In this document: piece by piece, positions 1 through 10,806 of the stretch | Position numbering within the stretch: position 1 is the stretch's first letter | How the letters are laid out: every line of letters starts with the position of its first letter | DNA from: Rubripirellula sp963700815 | GTDB lineage: Bacteria; Planctomycetota; Planctomycetia; Pirellulales; Pirellulaceae | DNA: 64,000 bases | Direction: 5' to 3' | Assembly (NCBI GenBank): GCA_963700815.1 | Contig: CAVOZM010000028.1 | Span: forward strand, 62,001 to 126,000 | Notes under the pieces: generated by a model | What the model was told of the DNA's origin: nothing | Database searches by the model: none | What the model saw: only the letters and a program-made list of their open reading frames with translations | Program-made: the position numbers and the translations under genes

Positions 1-1377
1 GGCCGCCAAAGACGTCTTGGCTGTTGTAATTCGCGTTGGAGTATCGGGCGGCAAGTTGCCAAGCACCCCAACCGCCGTCGCGACAACCGTCGCAGCGGTT
101 GACGAGCCAGAAATTCTGAAACGGCGTGATACGATCGAGCGTACCCGACTCGCGATCCCAGGGCATGTGTTCACCGGTCAAGAAGTAAGACAGGTAAACA
201 TAGCCGCCGTTGAAGTTGGTCGTTGGCAATCCGGCGTCTCGGTTGACCCATACACTCTGAAATTCCCCCACCATCTGCACGGCACCGACATTGACCACAC
301 CTTCGAGGCCGACGAGGTCTTGAAAGTCAGCTTCGGCAATTCGTCCGGTATCGATCCAGCGATTGCGTCGATCGGGCTTCGGGGCGAGTTCGGTAGCGAG
401 CCTCATTCTGGGTGGGATTGGGATCCGCATCGCCATGACTGCCCGAGATCGCCAAATGGGCATAGCCGCGGCCGTCGCTAATCTCGTCGTACCAGACGGT
501 GCTGGCTAACCGACCCGCAATTTCAAGCTGCAGATGGTCGTCAACGTAATTCCCAAGTCCCTGAACATTACGCTGGTTGAAAACACCGTATCGCCAGTTG
601 TATCGAAGGTCGTCCGAGACGCCGTAGGAACAGATGCCCAGTCGTCGAGCGTCTTGGTTGTTGGCCTCGATCACAAATGGACGCTCCAGAAACACGTTGT
701 AACGTGAACTGTTCAGGTGATCCAAACCGTAGGGACGCTTTTGATTGCCCATCAAAAGTTCACGCAAAATCGGCAGGTCGGACCAACCCAAGTAAACGTC
801 GCGAAATTCGGTTGCGCTCGCCTCCCGCGAACTCCATCTCGACCTTGTAGAGCATGTTGTCTTTGACCTTGCCCTTGACGCCGAAGCGAACACGGCGAAA
901 GCCAATGCGGTTTTGCGGATCACCACCTTCCATCGCGGCGATGGCGGCCTTGTCGTCCTGTGGAATATCGAATCCCCAGGCATCGACGTGGACACGGCCG
1001 CTGACAACCATCGTCGATTTGCTCGATCCGCTTTTCACGATCATAGGGTCGCCGGCGATTTCCGCGACCTCGTCAACCGACTCTTTCAGGCCCTCGAATT
1101 GTTTCTCGAGCGCCGCGAATCGATCTTCTAGCGAATCCTTTTTGTCTTCTGATTCGTCGTCGTCTTGATCAGCGGATTCGTCGTCGGATTCGTCGTCCGA
1201 TAAAAACGAGATTGGCTGAACCATCGATCCCGAATCGGAATCCAGTAGTCCGAACGAGTTCAAAAATTCCGACTCGGCTGCCGAGACAGCGTCATTCGTT
1301 CCAGAGGAAACGGTGGTTGCCGCCATACCCAACGCGACCAGAAAGGCGCATCGCACCCCGTGCGCAGTCAATGTCAT
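1..1377 (-). pseudogene. OprP/OprO-type phosphate-selective porin, frameshifted and cut by the window edge
   Basis: An outer-membrane beta-barrel porin of the phosphate-selective O/P family, read in three successive frames. The start at 1377 gives a hydrophobic signal peptide, then a very acidic Asp/Glu/Ser stretch and a short coiled coil (DSLEDRFAALEKQFEGL), the usual N-terminal layout of planctomycete members. The barrel begins with VVSGRVHVDAWGFD and KVEMEFAGG; the frame then shifts near 826 and family sequence resumes as EFRDVYLGWSDLP and GNQKRPYGLDHLNSSRYN. A second shift near 385 separates NEARYRTRPEARS from RWIDTGRIAEADFQDLVGLE, which continues open to base 1 (WVNRDAGL, YFLTGEHMPWDRESG). 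The 3' end lies outside the window. Two indels in 1.4 kb mean either real decay or sequence error; the protein identity is secure. Confidence 0.8.
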
Positions 1378-1627
1378 CAGAGAATCCCATCCATGTTCAG
1401 GTTGAATCCGACATCCTGTCGAATGAATCGAGCAGCGCGGCACCGTACTTCGACGGCGACCAACTGGCCTACTGATTAAGAAGTTCGTCTCATTTGCGAT
1501 ACAAACGTCATGCGACAGACGACTATAAATCCGATCTTAACAATGACTTTGGGAATCATCGACAAATTTCGCACCGGCAGCCCAAGCGACAAAGTCGCCT
1601 CAGTCCCTACAAAATCCCTAGAACGCT

Positions 1628-3328
1628 TCAGTGGCGCGCAACCCGCACGCAAAACTCGGCACCCCCTCCCGGCGACGGCTGATAGCTGATCTCCCCGCCC
1701 AACGCGGCCACGGTTCGCTTCACCAGGGCAAGGCCCAGACCGACGCCTGCGGCGGTTTCGGCGGCCCGCTGGGCCGACTTCGAAAAAGGCTGAAACATCG
1801 TTTTGCGAAGCGTTTGGGGAACCCCATCGCCATGGTCGCTGACCACGAAAACAACCTCCCGCTCGCCCACATCGACTCGCAGGTGAACGCGATCGTCGTT
1901 GGCTCCCACAGCGTATTTGGCGGCGTTGTCAATCAGATTGAACAATACTTGTTCCATCGCCGGCGGATCGGTCGACCACTGGCCATCGCCCAGCTGCTGA
2001 ACATCCAACACCAAATCGGCCTCCGCAAGTCGCGAACTCAACCGTGGCGAAATTCGCTTGATCCAGTCCGAAACGACCACCGTCTCCTTTGTCACGGACG
2101 TCGATGTTCGTTCCAGTCGCGAGTATCGCAACACGTTGTCGACCAAATGGGTCAATCGATCGGCTTCGCGGCGGAGTGTTTCCACGTACGATTGGCGATC
2201 CGATGGATCGGTTACCATTCCACGAGCCAAGAGGTCGCTGTAGAGTCGAAAGGTGGTAAGCGGCGTGCGCAATTCGTGAGTGACCGCTGAAACGAACGCC
2301 GCTCGCCGCTCGCTGAGGGCAATCAACCGATGGAGCGCAAACCCGGCGAGTATCGCGGAAAGCAGAAAAGCACTCCACGAAAGTAAGAGTGCTGTATGAG
2401 TCGGTGACCAAGGGTCATTGATCTCGGCAATCTTTCCGGGAACGAGGACCGCTGGCAAAGAGGCGAGTGCGTATTCCGGATCCACCGATTCATCCTGGGT
2501 CGCCGGACGGATGATTGCCTTGGGCAGCAAGTCGAAAATGTCTTGGATCAGCGAGCGATGCAGTGAATTCCAATCGATCCAAACCCCTTCCAGTTCTCGG
2601 CGGCCATCAGGTTGCGATCGAACAACCGCCAGTTCCTTGTCGATCCACACAGACAGCATCTGAGGTTCTACCCCTGAATCAATCACAGCATCATTTTGAG
2701 TCAAGTTGGGCGAGGGTAACTGATTGATCGCGACTTGGTTTTGGACGACAGCAGCGCGACTCTTCAGTCCGGACTGTGAAAGTTGTTGATCGGCCGGTGC
2801 ATTCGCGACATATCTCTGTGATTTGGATTGGACCGGGTATTGTGCTTTAGCCACTTGGGCGGATTGCTCCCGAGCTACGTCGACAGGGACAATATCTCGC
2901 ACGGCCAACAACAATGCATCGATGTTCGCGCGATCTTCCAATGGATCAGTTTCGACTTTGCCGAGTCCGGGTCGGGATTCGTCTGGCAGATAGACCATCC
3001 CCCGCGATTCAGATGGATCGTCGGGAACAATGCGGAATCGTTGTCGGATGAACGGGTCTTGGTTCTGGCCTGTCCGGCCCCTGGCATGTACTTGATGAAT
3101 CGTTGCGATGTAAGGCGCTAATCGCGAATCGATTCGCCACAAAGCGATGCGGACGTTCTGCAGCAATCGCTCGCGATGCTGGGCGGTGGTCTGCTGCGAC
3201 TGCAATCTCAAAGCGTGCCGCGACAATAGGCCCAATCCGATCGCGACGACCAACAGGATCGTCACAAAAGCGATCCAAAGCGTGGACAGATTCCGCAACG
3301 GATGACTGATGGATGTTCCTGACCTCAT
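1628..3328 (-). CDS. Membrane sensor histidine kinase
   Basis: A 566-residue transmembrane histidine kinase that autophosphorylates and passes phosphate to the response regulator encoded just upstream. One membrane segment lies at about 17-36 and a second at about 312-332; the ~275 residues between form a periplasmic sensor domain I do not recognise. The H-box follows the second segment (SAVTHELRTPL, phospho-acceptor His351). The ATPase part shows an N-box (NLIDNAAKYA, ~464-473), G1 (DHGDGVP, ~498-504), F-box (FQPFSKS) and G2 (GVGLGLALV). All catalytic boxes are present, so it should be active. The start overlaps the regulator's stop by 4 bases (ATGA), which points to translational coupling. 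The signal is unknown; flanking outer-membrane genes hint at envelope or nutrient sensing, but that is inference. Confidence 0.9.
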   Translation of the reverse strand: MRSGTSISHPLRNLSTLWIAFVTILLVVAIGLGLLSRHALRLQSQQTTAQHRERLLQNVRIALWRIDSRLAPYIATIHQVHARGRTGQNQDPFIRQRFRIVPDDPSESRGMVYLPDESRPGLGKVETDPLEDRANIDALLLAVRDIVPVDVAREQSAQVAKAQYPVQSKSQRYVANAPADQQLSQSGLKSRAAVVQNQVAINQLPSPNLTQNDAVIDSGVEPQMLSVWIDKELAVVRSQPDGRRELEGVWIDWNSLHRSLIQDIFDLLPKAIIRPATQDESVDPEYALASLPAVLVPGKIAEINDPWSPTHTALLLSWSAFLLSAILAGFALHRLIALSERRAAFVSAVTHELRTPLTTFRLYSDLLARGMVTDPSDRQSYVETLRREADRLTHLVDNVLRYSRLERTSTSVTKETVVVSDWIKRISPRLSSRLAEADLVLDVQQLGDGQWSTDPPAMEQVLFNLIDNAAKYAVGANDDRVHLRVDVGEREVVFVVSDHGDGVPQTLRKTMFQPFSKSAQRAAETAAGVGLGLALVKRTVAALGGEISYQPSPGGGAEFCVRVARH

Positions 3329-4035
3329 GATTGCCTGATCATTGCTGCGTCGATCAAATAGCCTTTGCCACGAATCGTCTTGATCACGTCATCCCCGTTG
3401 GAGACCGCACGAAGTTTTTCTCGTAGGCGGGCGACATGCATGTCGACCGTCCGCGTCGTAACACCTTTGGCGTCAATCTGCCAAACCCCTCGCAGTAATT
3501 CATCACGATCGATTGCTCGCCCGGCATGTCTGGCAAGATAATCCAGCAGCGCCGTTTCGCGTTCGGACAAGTCGCAAGTGGTACCATCATGACCATGGAA
3601 CTGACGCAACGACCAATTCATTTCCCCAAAAGGAAACTGTAATAACTCGCGGGTTGACTCACGTGCCGGTGACCGTCGCAAAACCGCTTCGACGCGGGCC
3701 AGCAATTCGTCAACGCTGAACGGCTTGACGACGTAGTCGTCCGCACCAAGTCGCAGTCCCTGAACCCGATCATGCTCATCGCCGCGAGCACTTAGAATGA
3801 TGATAGGCAACGTCGGTTTTTCGTTCCGAACGTTGCGCAGCACGTCCAGTCCGCTACCACCAGGAAGAACAAGGTCAAGCAAGACGAGGTCGCATGGCTT
3901 TTGCAACGCCATGCTGGTCCCTTCGTCAGCGCAACCCGATTGCCAGACGATATAGCCTGTCGCCTTGAGTGCATCGACAATGCCGCGGCGAATCGCTGCA
4001 TCGTCTTCGATCGTCAAAATCCCAGCTGAATTCAT
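3325..4035 (-). CDS. OmpR/PhoB-family response regulator
   Basis: A 236-residue two-domain response regulator. The receiver domain (~1-118) carries the acidic pair in IEDDAA, the phospho-acceptor Asp54 (LVLLDLVLPGG), Ser82 in LSARGD and Lys104 in VVKPF. The C-terminal half is a winged-helix DNA-binding domain of OmpR type (LSERETALLDYLA, TRTVDMHVARLREKL, IRGKGYLI). It is the first gene of a two-gene operon and is followed with a 4-base overlap by the histidine kinase, the normal cognate arrangement. Targets cannot be read from the sequence. Full length with no anomalies. Confidence 0.93.
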   Translation of the reverse strand: MNSAGILTIEDDAAIRRGIVDALKATGYIVWQSGCADEGTSMALQKPCDLVLLDLVLPGGSGLDVLRNVRNEKPTLPIIILSARGDEHDRVQGLRLGADDYVVKPFSVDELLARVEAVLRRSPARESTRELLQFPFGEMNWSLRQFHGHDGTTCDLSERETALLDYLARHAGRAIDRDELLRGVWQIDAKGVTTRTVDMHVARLREKLRAVSNGDDVIKTIRGKGYLIDAAMIRQS

Positions 4036-4198
4036 GGAACTATCATTGTAGACCGCCAGAATTCAATCCGCACCGAGAGTCAAACGCCGCCCAAGCTGGC
4101 GCTGACGCTAATCCCAGCCCAGGATCGCTCAGGGCCAGCAGACAACCAGCCAATCGCGCGTAACGTGTTTGTAACTTGCAGCTTTACACCCTTATCGA

Positions 4199-7130
4199 TC
4201 AGGGGCTTTCGATCTGACCGTCATCACGCGATAGGATGTTGACTTCAGGCGGTAACAAGATTGGCGCTGTGTTATCCCGCACCGGGTGCGAATTGCTCTC
4301 CCAGACGTCCGGAAGTCTTGCCACATGAACCGGGTTGTCGATGCTCGCCGAATCTGACTCCATCAATCCAGACACCTCTTCTAATTGCCGCGCCGGCGTG
4401 GACTCCGCGGGGTTTTCAATGAAGGCGTTGCCGAAGTCAGGTTCTTGTGGTTGCGGCATGTTGGGCAGACAGCAATCGTTGCAAACACGCCCCATTCCGC
4501 CGACAGTTGTTCCTGGGAGATCGAGCAGATTACCTGCAGAAATCTCACCTGGATCGATCCACAGACCCTCCGGTGTCAGTTCCATCGTTCCCATGTCAAA
4601 GACCAAGCCGCGACGGACCACTTCATAGTTGACAAAGACGTTCAGCAAACCGTTCTGTGCGTCCAGCAGTGCCGACAATGCATCGATTGCGTCACGAGCA
4701 GCGGTCGGACCCGACACCACGGCTGCGGGCTTCGTTGATGGTACGTCGATCCGTATTCAATTCGATCTGTTCGTGCTGCGATTCGGACCGCTTGGCGTCC
4801 TAATTCGAAGGTCAGGCGGTTGGCATGTAGTTGTCGGACTTCCGCCCGGATCAATTGCCATACACCATCTTCGAACTGATAGTAGTTTCGTTTGGTTCGT
4901 TCGTAGTTGATCAGACGTCGCGCGATAGGCGTTTCGTTCCAACAGTCGCGGGATCGGTGCGTCCCACTGTAGTCCAACACGCAATCGGCCGGTACTGGAT
5001 TGCAAGTCGAGTGGATTGCTGCCGACGTTTCGTACGTCGCCGCTGAAGACGACGTCCAGGTCGCTTTCCAAATCATCCGCTATGACTTCGATCACACGCC
5101 AGGAATCGACCAGTGCAGCGCGAGCATTGGCCCAGTCGCGGCGATTCTTACGAGCGATTTGAACGGCTGTTTCCGGGTCGATTTCGACTTCTGGCAACAG
5201 CACGCTTTCCGTTCGTGCGCGAGCCTGGATCAATTGAAGCGTCAGAACATCGTCGCCCAGGTCGGCGACCAAGTCTTGGGATGCGAGCACGATCTTTGTC
5301 ACGAAGAATGACAGCCAATTTCTTCGGATCGTCGATTCGTCTGGCCCTCGCTTCCAGCAAATTCTTGAAGGTTTCGTCCAGTTCTTCGATCCGATTCTTG
5401 TACGAATCCAGCCGCGATCGCAATTCGACCTGAGCTTGTTTTAGGTCGTCGCTCAGTTGGTCTAGTTCATCGACCGAAAAAATGGACTCGTCAATCTCAC
5501 GACAAGTTCAGCAAACCACAGATGCTTTCCTGCTCTTCATGGTAGACCTTCGATAGGTTTTCACTTTGCGACCGCCGCGCCGACAACGATTCATCTAATC
5601 GTTCGATGTCCTTCTCGATGACCGGCAGATCGGATTCGATCAAGCCCTTGGCGAAATCGCTCAGAGGTTCGATTTCAGTGCGCAGATCGCGGATCAACCG
5701 GCTAAGTCATTTGACCATTCCGATCTTGTGAAACCGGGATACCCGTATCGGGATCGACTTTGTATTCCCCTGATTCAAGTATCGAGACATTGATTTCGCC
5801 AACCTTTTGTCGCAGCTCCCTTAGTTCCTTGTTGCGAGTCAGCAATTGTCGATCGATCAACTCGAATTGATCGAGAATCGGATCTTCCAGCTTGACAGCA
5901 GATGTATGGCGGCAAACCGAGAGTTGCCATAAACTGATCCTTCGACCGTTGAAAGCCTGCCTGTTGTCCCACCAACCCACTTTGCGAGGTGAGGAGTCGT
6001 GAGCGGGCCTGTGCGACTTGCAATCGCTGCTGAATGATTGTCCCGGACCATTCACTTCATCCGGAATCGTCGTCAGGCTTTCGATCAGCGAGTCTTCCAA
6101 CAGCAGCAGGTTTTCGGTTTGCCGTGCGATGTTCTCTTCGGAGTTGCGAATCTGCAATTCGGTTTGCAGTAGTCCCAGGAATCCGCCCGCACCGAGCGCT
6201 ACAGCTGCCAATGTTGCCAATCCCAGCGGTCACCCCCTGCAATGAACTCTCGATGTTTCGCCCCACCGTGACGTTCAAGTAGAAGCTGCGGCGAAAGCGT
6301 TCAAAAGCACGAACATTGGCCAGCAGGGCGCGTTCCGATGCGGTCAATTGTTCCAATACAACGTCACGACCAGCCCTGCGGAGCAACGGTTGCAGCAGGG
6401 TAAAATCCAAAATCGTCGTGGCGCTATCTGTTGTTGGGCCACTCAGTTCCCAAACGAGGCTGTTAGCAATACCGGCGACCAGTTGCCCGCCGGTCGCCAG
6501 GTTGCGTTGCATGGAGAATCGATTGGGTCCGAGTTCCAGGAGTGAGCTCGGCCGTCCCGATCCGCTGCGGCGACGCCCATCGGCGGTCAGGGCCAGGCCT
6601 GATCCGCCAAAGAACTGCGTGTCAAATTGAAACCTTTCCGCGCTAACAGCCAACGCGGACAGGTACAGTTGTTCAATCTGAAACTGGTAGGCGGGCGAAT
6701 TGATCAACGCGATGCGAACGGCAGCGTCAGCGTCCAACACCAAAACTCCATTCTCATCCAGTGGAAGAAATTGCCACCAGTCGGGACTTTCGGCCGCATT
6801 GGTCACGCCAGCTGCCTCCCACATCGGGTAGCCACGCCGACCGTCGACACACTGCATGTATTGGTAGGACGCCGGATCGTCGACCGGCATCGGCTGAAAA
6901 TCGAGGTCGAATGGATTGAACATTCGACTCCGACGGTCAACTTCGATGCGAATCGGGATGTTTGGTGGCCTAGCGATATCGCTGGCTTTTTCAGCAATCA
7001 GTGAGTGAGCCTCGCAATCAGCCTGCTTTCTGTAGTACTGCCGGTGACAGCCAGCCGAAAACAGCACACTGACAGCCAGGCAAGATAAGCCGAATACCCG
7101 GGCATGGGTCGAATGACGAATCGTGGTCAT
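4199..7130 (-). pseudogene. TolC-like outer-membrane lipoprotein, at least eight frameshifts
   Basis: A TolC/OEP-like outer-membrane efflux protein, expected to be nearly 980 residues, scattered over all three frames. The ATG at 7130 gives a lipoprotein signal ending VLFSAGC. The family core follows: LDADAAVRIALINSPAYQ, QTELQIRNSEENIARQTENL, ARSRLLTSQSGLVGQQ, long coiled coils (IRDLRTEIEPLSDFAKGLIE; NRIEELDETFKNLLEARAR), then RVGLQWDAPIPRLLERN and YQFEDGVWQLIRAEVRQL, and a C-terminal part with DALSALLDAQNGLLNVFVNY. Frame changes fall near 6225, 6035, 5905, 5707, 5510, 5300, 4930 and 4730; the one at 5707 is explained by one extra T. The tail after NYEVVRRGL is a low-complexity extension. The intact kinase and regulator next door argue against uniformly bad sequence, so genuine decay is possible. 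Confidence 0.75.
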
Positions 7131-7479
7131 CAGCCTAGAACCGTTAGAAGCGTTGGAGAACGAATAGCGGGAACAATCAGTACAGACAATCCGCCCGGTA
7201 CTCACTTCGGAGTTCTCGCCCCGCTCCTAGACCGGATTCGGGCCTTTTATGTCGCTGGTAGGGATTGCAACGACGGTGGTGCCAATCACGTCGACCTTGC
7301 CGGTTATGCGGGATTCCGGCAAGTTTTCCCGAGCGATCGCGTGCGAATTAAATTGGGAGGACTTTCGGCTGGAGCGCCCGGAAATCCTTGACGGTGCAAG
7401 TTGCCCAACTTACTATTCATACAGGCGTTTTTAGCCTCTTTTCCGCATTTTTCCACCATCCGGTGATTTCAACGCGACC
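7131..7479. other. Intergenic region between divergent genes
   Basis: About 350 bases separate the leftward TolC-like gene from the rightward gene at 7480 and should hold both promoters. I see no convincing coding potential, tRNA or strong hairpin. A TTTTT run at about 7430 precedes the rightward start. Confidence 0.5.
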
Positions 7480-8911
7480 ATGAAATTTGTCGTTCTCGGT
7501 CTATTGGTCCTGTTCGTCATCGGCTTCTTTGTCGTTGTCTGGAAGGCTGCGCAGAATTGGCGTTGGTACAACATCGTTGCCGCGATCTTTACGATGCTGT
7601 TGGCGGTTGCCTTTCTGTTCCCAACCGCCGGTGTCTTGAAGAGCCGTTCGGCGTGGCATCAAGTCAAAGAGAAACTGGACAAACAATTCGTCCAGGTCAG
7701 CACCGAACAGCACCGTTTGAAATATGGTGACACGACAAATCCGGAATCGGGACAAGGGATCGTCCCTCTCAATCGCATGCTTTCCAAACTGGGAATGGAA
7801 GCCGGCCGACGTTGGCGAAATATCCGATTTCAAAATGTTGCGAATCAGAGCATCACGCTAACCTTTGTCGCGCCCGTTGAAGCAATTCCCGGTCAGCCAG
7901 ACGCAGTCGCCCCAACCCTTCCATTGATTCCAACCGGCTTGGTTGTGTACGGGTTTGCCGAAACACCCAACCAACAACAAATTCTGGTGCCATCCTTTTA
8001 CCTGGGCGAGTTCGTCGTCACCGCTAGCGCACCAGGTTCAGTCACCATCGAACCGACAGCACCGCTGGAAGAATCGCAACAACAAGCGATTCAGAATGGC
8101 CAAGCAGCCAGCTGGTCGCTGTATGAGCTTTTGCCACTTGATGGGCATTTGTTGTTCATCGCCGATGGTAGTATTCCCAGCGACGAAAATTTCCTTGGTC
8201 GGGTGAATGACGAATTGGTCAATCAGATGCTCGGAAACAACGTTCCTCCGGAAACGCTACAAAGCTATTTGCGCGACGGTAGTCGGAGCACACAGAATGA
8301 TCCTCCGGTAAGCCGATGGACGAAAGTCGAGTTCGACAAACCTGAGACCTACGATGTCGATGCCGAAGGTCAACAAAGTGTGCTTGATGGTGGACTGTTT
8401 GATGGGATTGGCCGAGCGGTTGACGGACGCCTACAGAAAGGTGGTGCCGTCCAGTTTAAAAAAGGTGAGCAGGTCGTCCTCAAAGAGGAAGAGGCAAATC
8501 GCCTGATCGCCGACGGAACAGCTCACTTGGTCGATCAGTACTTCTTGCGACCACTCAATGACTATCGATACGTATTGCGCCAGATTCGAATGCGTTTGAC
8601 GGAGTTGACCAACCGCACGCAGACATTGCTATTTGAGCAGGAAGTCTTGAGAACGGCTGCCGACAAAACCCAAAAACTGTTGGTTGACAATCAGGAAATC
8701 AAACTGAAGCTTGAGCAAGATTTCGCGCATTTTCGCACCGAAAGACAGGCGATCGAGCAGTATGCGGAAGTGCTTCGCGTTCGCGTGAAGGAAATGCAGG
8801 CTGAAATGAAGCGACTGCACCAGCAGAACGCGTGCATTGGAGCGGCAACTCCGGTTGCAACATGGAGCAACTGGCATCATTACTCCGGGCGTCGCCGCGC
8901 TGCAGCAGTAG
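7480..8911 (+). CDS. Conserved hypothetical membrane-anchored coiled-coil protein (C-terminal frameshift)
   Basis: An unrecognised protein with two membrane helices at the N-terminus (VLGLLVLFVIGFFVVVWKAA and WYNIVAAIFTMLLAVAFLFP), a large soluble domain, and a C-terminal coiled coil of about 100 residues (RQIRMRLTELTNRTQTLLFE; EVLRVRVKEMQAEMKRLHQQ). As given, the frame stays open to 8961 but ends in low-complexity Ala/Arg sequence. Near 8835 another frame gives a natural ending, LERQLRLQHGATGIITPG then VAALQQ and a stop at 8911, so I infer a single extra base there. The layout resembles scaffold or envelope-spanning proteins; no enzymatic motif is visible. It is followed in the same direction by another hypothetical gene 100 bases downstream. 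Confidence 0.7.
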
Positions 8912-9018
8912 CGGCAATCGCCAGAATTCTAATGGTCGTCAGCGACGGCCAAGTCCGATAGACTGACGGTTTCGGATCGAGAAAAATGGGTTGTTAGACC
9001 CTGTTTTAGTATCAACCT

Positions 9019-9513
9019 GTGAAAAGGATGGACATGAAAGGCGAGTGGGTCGAGATCGAATTTGAATGCCTGCCACTTCGGAGCGTTACACGTTTAGATG
9101 TTCCCGTCGATGCATCGCCAATCTACGAGCAATTCGTGTTGCGAGTCAAAGCGGCGATGTCAAAGCATGGATCGTTTAATACGTACTATGTCCATACCGG
9201 TAGATGCGTCTACCACCTGACGAACGATCCGGCGAAAGGGCAAGTCGCGTTTGTGTTCGAAGGAACTGTCATGACCGATCAGGATGATCTTCAGACGAAA
9301 GCAGCCGATGTCGTTGTCAAGCTGGACACCGAAACCTGTAGCTGGTTGAGCGAACCCTTTGTCGGTTTTCTAGCCGAAAGTGTTCAACATGCACTTTTGG
9401 TTGAGTTCAATCGCTTCATTGAAGCCGGAGATTTGAAGAAAACCGAAGAGCGGATCAAAGCAGTTCAAGATCAGAGCGATTCATCCGATGGTTTTGTCGG
9501 TATGTATTTGTAG
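9019..9513 (+). CDS. Conserved hypothetical protein, 164 aa
   Basis: A small soluble protein without signal peptide or membrane helix. It is mixed alpha/beta: a strand-rich N-terminal half (EWVEIEFECLPLRSVTRLDV; GSFNTYYVHTGRCVYHLTND; GQVAFVFEGTVMTDQ), then helices with a charged C-terminal tail ending DGFVGMYL. I do not recognise the family; the compact balanced composition and absence of rare codons suggest a real planctomycete gene. The start at 9019 is GTG; ATG codons at 9028 and 9034 are alternatives and leave the fold unchanged. Sharing direction with the coiled-coil protein upstream suggests cotranscription, which is inference. Confidence 0.65.
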   Translation: MKRMDMKGEWVEIEFECLPLRSVTRLDVPVDASPIYEQFVLRVKAAMSKHGSFNTYYVHTGRCVYHLTNDPAKGQVAFVFEGTVMTDQDDLQTKAADVVVKLDTETCSWLSEPFVGFLAESVQHALLVEFNRFIEAGDLKKTEERIKAVQDQSDSSDGFVGMYL

Positions 9514-9612
9514 GCGACGTCCGGGCGGGCTATCGACTCGACGTCCTCTGCATAAAAGTTTGGACTGACCCGACAGATTCGACCGACTTTTTCCCACATC
9601 ACACCGCTGGGC

Positions 9613-10800
9613 CTAATCGTTCCGGGCTACAACTGCATGCGTCGCCGCGGCGAATCCCAAAAGATCGCCTCGCTGCTTGCAGTACTGAGCGATCGCATTG
9701 AACGACGATTTGCCTGCCGCCGCCTGATCTCGACGAGCAATTTCGATCAACATCGGTACGATCCGCTGTGGCGGTACCTCATCAGGCATCAACTCAATAG
9801 CGACCTTCACGGCATCGGAGTGTCGGCCGACCCTGTCCAACAGATCAACGTACGTTTCAATTCCCGCGGTTCCATGTTCGATTGGGTCGATCGTTCGTGC
9901 TTTTCGCTCGAACTGTTTCAACCCAGCATCAACGTCGTTGCCCAATAGGATCGCATAAAACGTCGCGTACGCTGGATAAAAGTTGACGAACGGTTCGTCG
10001 CCTGGATACTGCAATTGATGATGCAGTCGTTTGCCGTACTGGGTTAACTCCCAAGCCTGCTTCCATTGGTCCGGTTCCTCTAGAACGCTGGCAATGCGAA
10101 CGGTTGATTGCAAATGCGTTGTGTCAACGTGGTAGCCACCTTCGCCAAGGAGCCAAGGACGTTTGTCAATCATCTCAACCAAAGTTTCCTCGTCTCCAGC
10201 AGGTGCTTCGCGGCGCAGAATGTCACCACGAACCGACTGAGCGAGTTCGTTATACAGGTGGCTTAGCAAACAAGCCGCAGCCTGAATCCGGTCGGCCTTG
10301 CCTCGTCCGGCTAGCGATTGCTCGAAAACGGTGATGCTATTGCAGGTTCCTTGACGATCCAGGACCGCTTGATATCCGCGCGCGACATCGACCCCTTCGT
10401 GCAACAGAACTTGGATCATCTGGTCATAGTTTTCGTCGTCGATCGCAATTCCTGAGATCAGCTGCTTGGCCAATTTCAAATCCCCCGTTGGTCGCAAATA
10501 CATCCAGCCTTCGCCAATCCTGCCGTCGGAAATCAACATCATCCCTGTTTCCCGACATGCATCCAGCAATCCAGATTCCAATTGACGTTCGACTTCCTCG
10601 GGGCAAGTCGGCTGACTGGCAGACGGCAGCAATGACAATCCAAGCCTGTGTCGCGTCCGCATCTTTAACGCTTCAAACAACTCCATCGGTTGGCGCGTTT
10701 GGCGGAGGTGATCGACGATCCGATCCAACATCGTTGTGGGATCGGATTTCGTTTCATTCAATGCTTCAAAAATGTCGGTTTGGGCGCTATTCATGGACAT
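9613..10800 (-). CDS. Conserved hypothetical helical-repeat protein, last gene of the WXG100-like operon
   Basis: A 395-residue soluble protein, almost entirely helical, resembling an alpha-solenoid of TPR type (ADRIQAAACLLSHLYNELAQ; YATFYAILLGNDVDAGLKQF; YVDLLDRVGRHSDAVKVAIE). No signal peptide or membrane helix. A central stretch, GEGGYHVDTTHLQSTVRIAS, with its His residues and Asp looks conserved, so an enzymatic or metal-binding role cannot be excluded. It starts 6 bases after the stop of the coiled-coil gene at 10807, so the two are almost certainly translated from one message. Its role may be tied to the WXG100-like protein encoded earlier in the operon, but that rests only on position. 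Confidence 0.7.
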   Translation of the reverse strand: MSMNSAQTDIFEALNETKSDPTTMLDRIVDHLRQTRQPMELFEALKMRTRHRLGLSLLPSASQPTCPEEVERQLESGLLDACRETGMMLISDGRIGEGWMYLRPTGDLKLAKQLISGIAIDDENYDQMIQVLLHEGVDVARGYQAVLDRQGTCNSITVFEQSLAGRGKADRIQAAACLLSHLYNELAQSVRGDILRREAPAGDEETLVEMIDKRPWLLGEGGYHVDTTHLQSTVRIASVLEEPDQWKQAWELTQYGKRLHHQLQYPGDEPFVNFYPAYATFYAILLGNDVDAGLKQFERKARTIDPIEHGTAGIETYVDLLDRVGRHSDAVKVAIELMPDEVPPQRIVPMLIEIARRDQAAAGKSSFNAIAQYCKQRGDLLGFAAATHAVVARND

Positions 10801-10806
10801 CGGTCG

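Noticed and set aside
17..481. A 154-codon rightward open frame at the left edge
   Set aside because: It is antisense to the porin, whose minus-strand frame here encodes clear family sequence.
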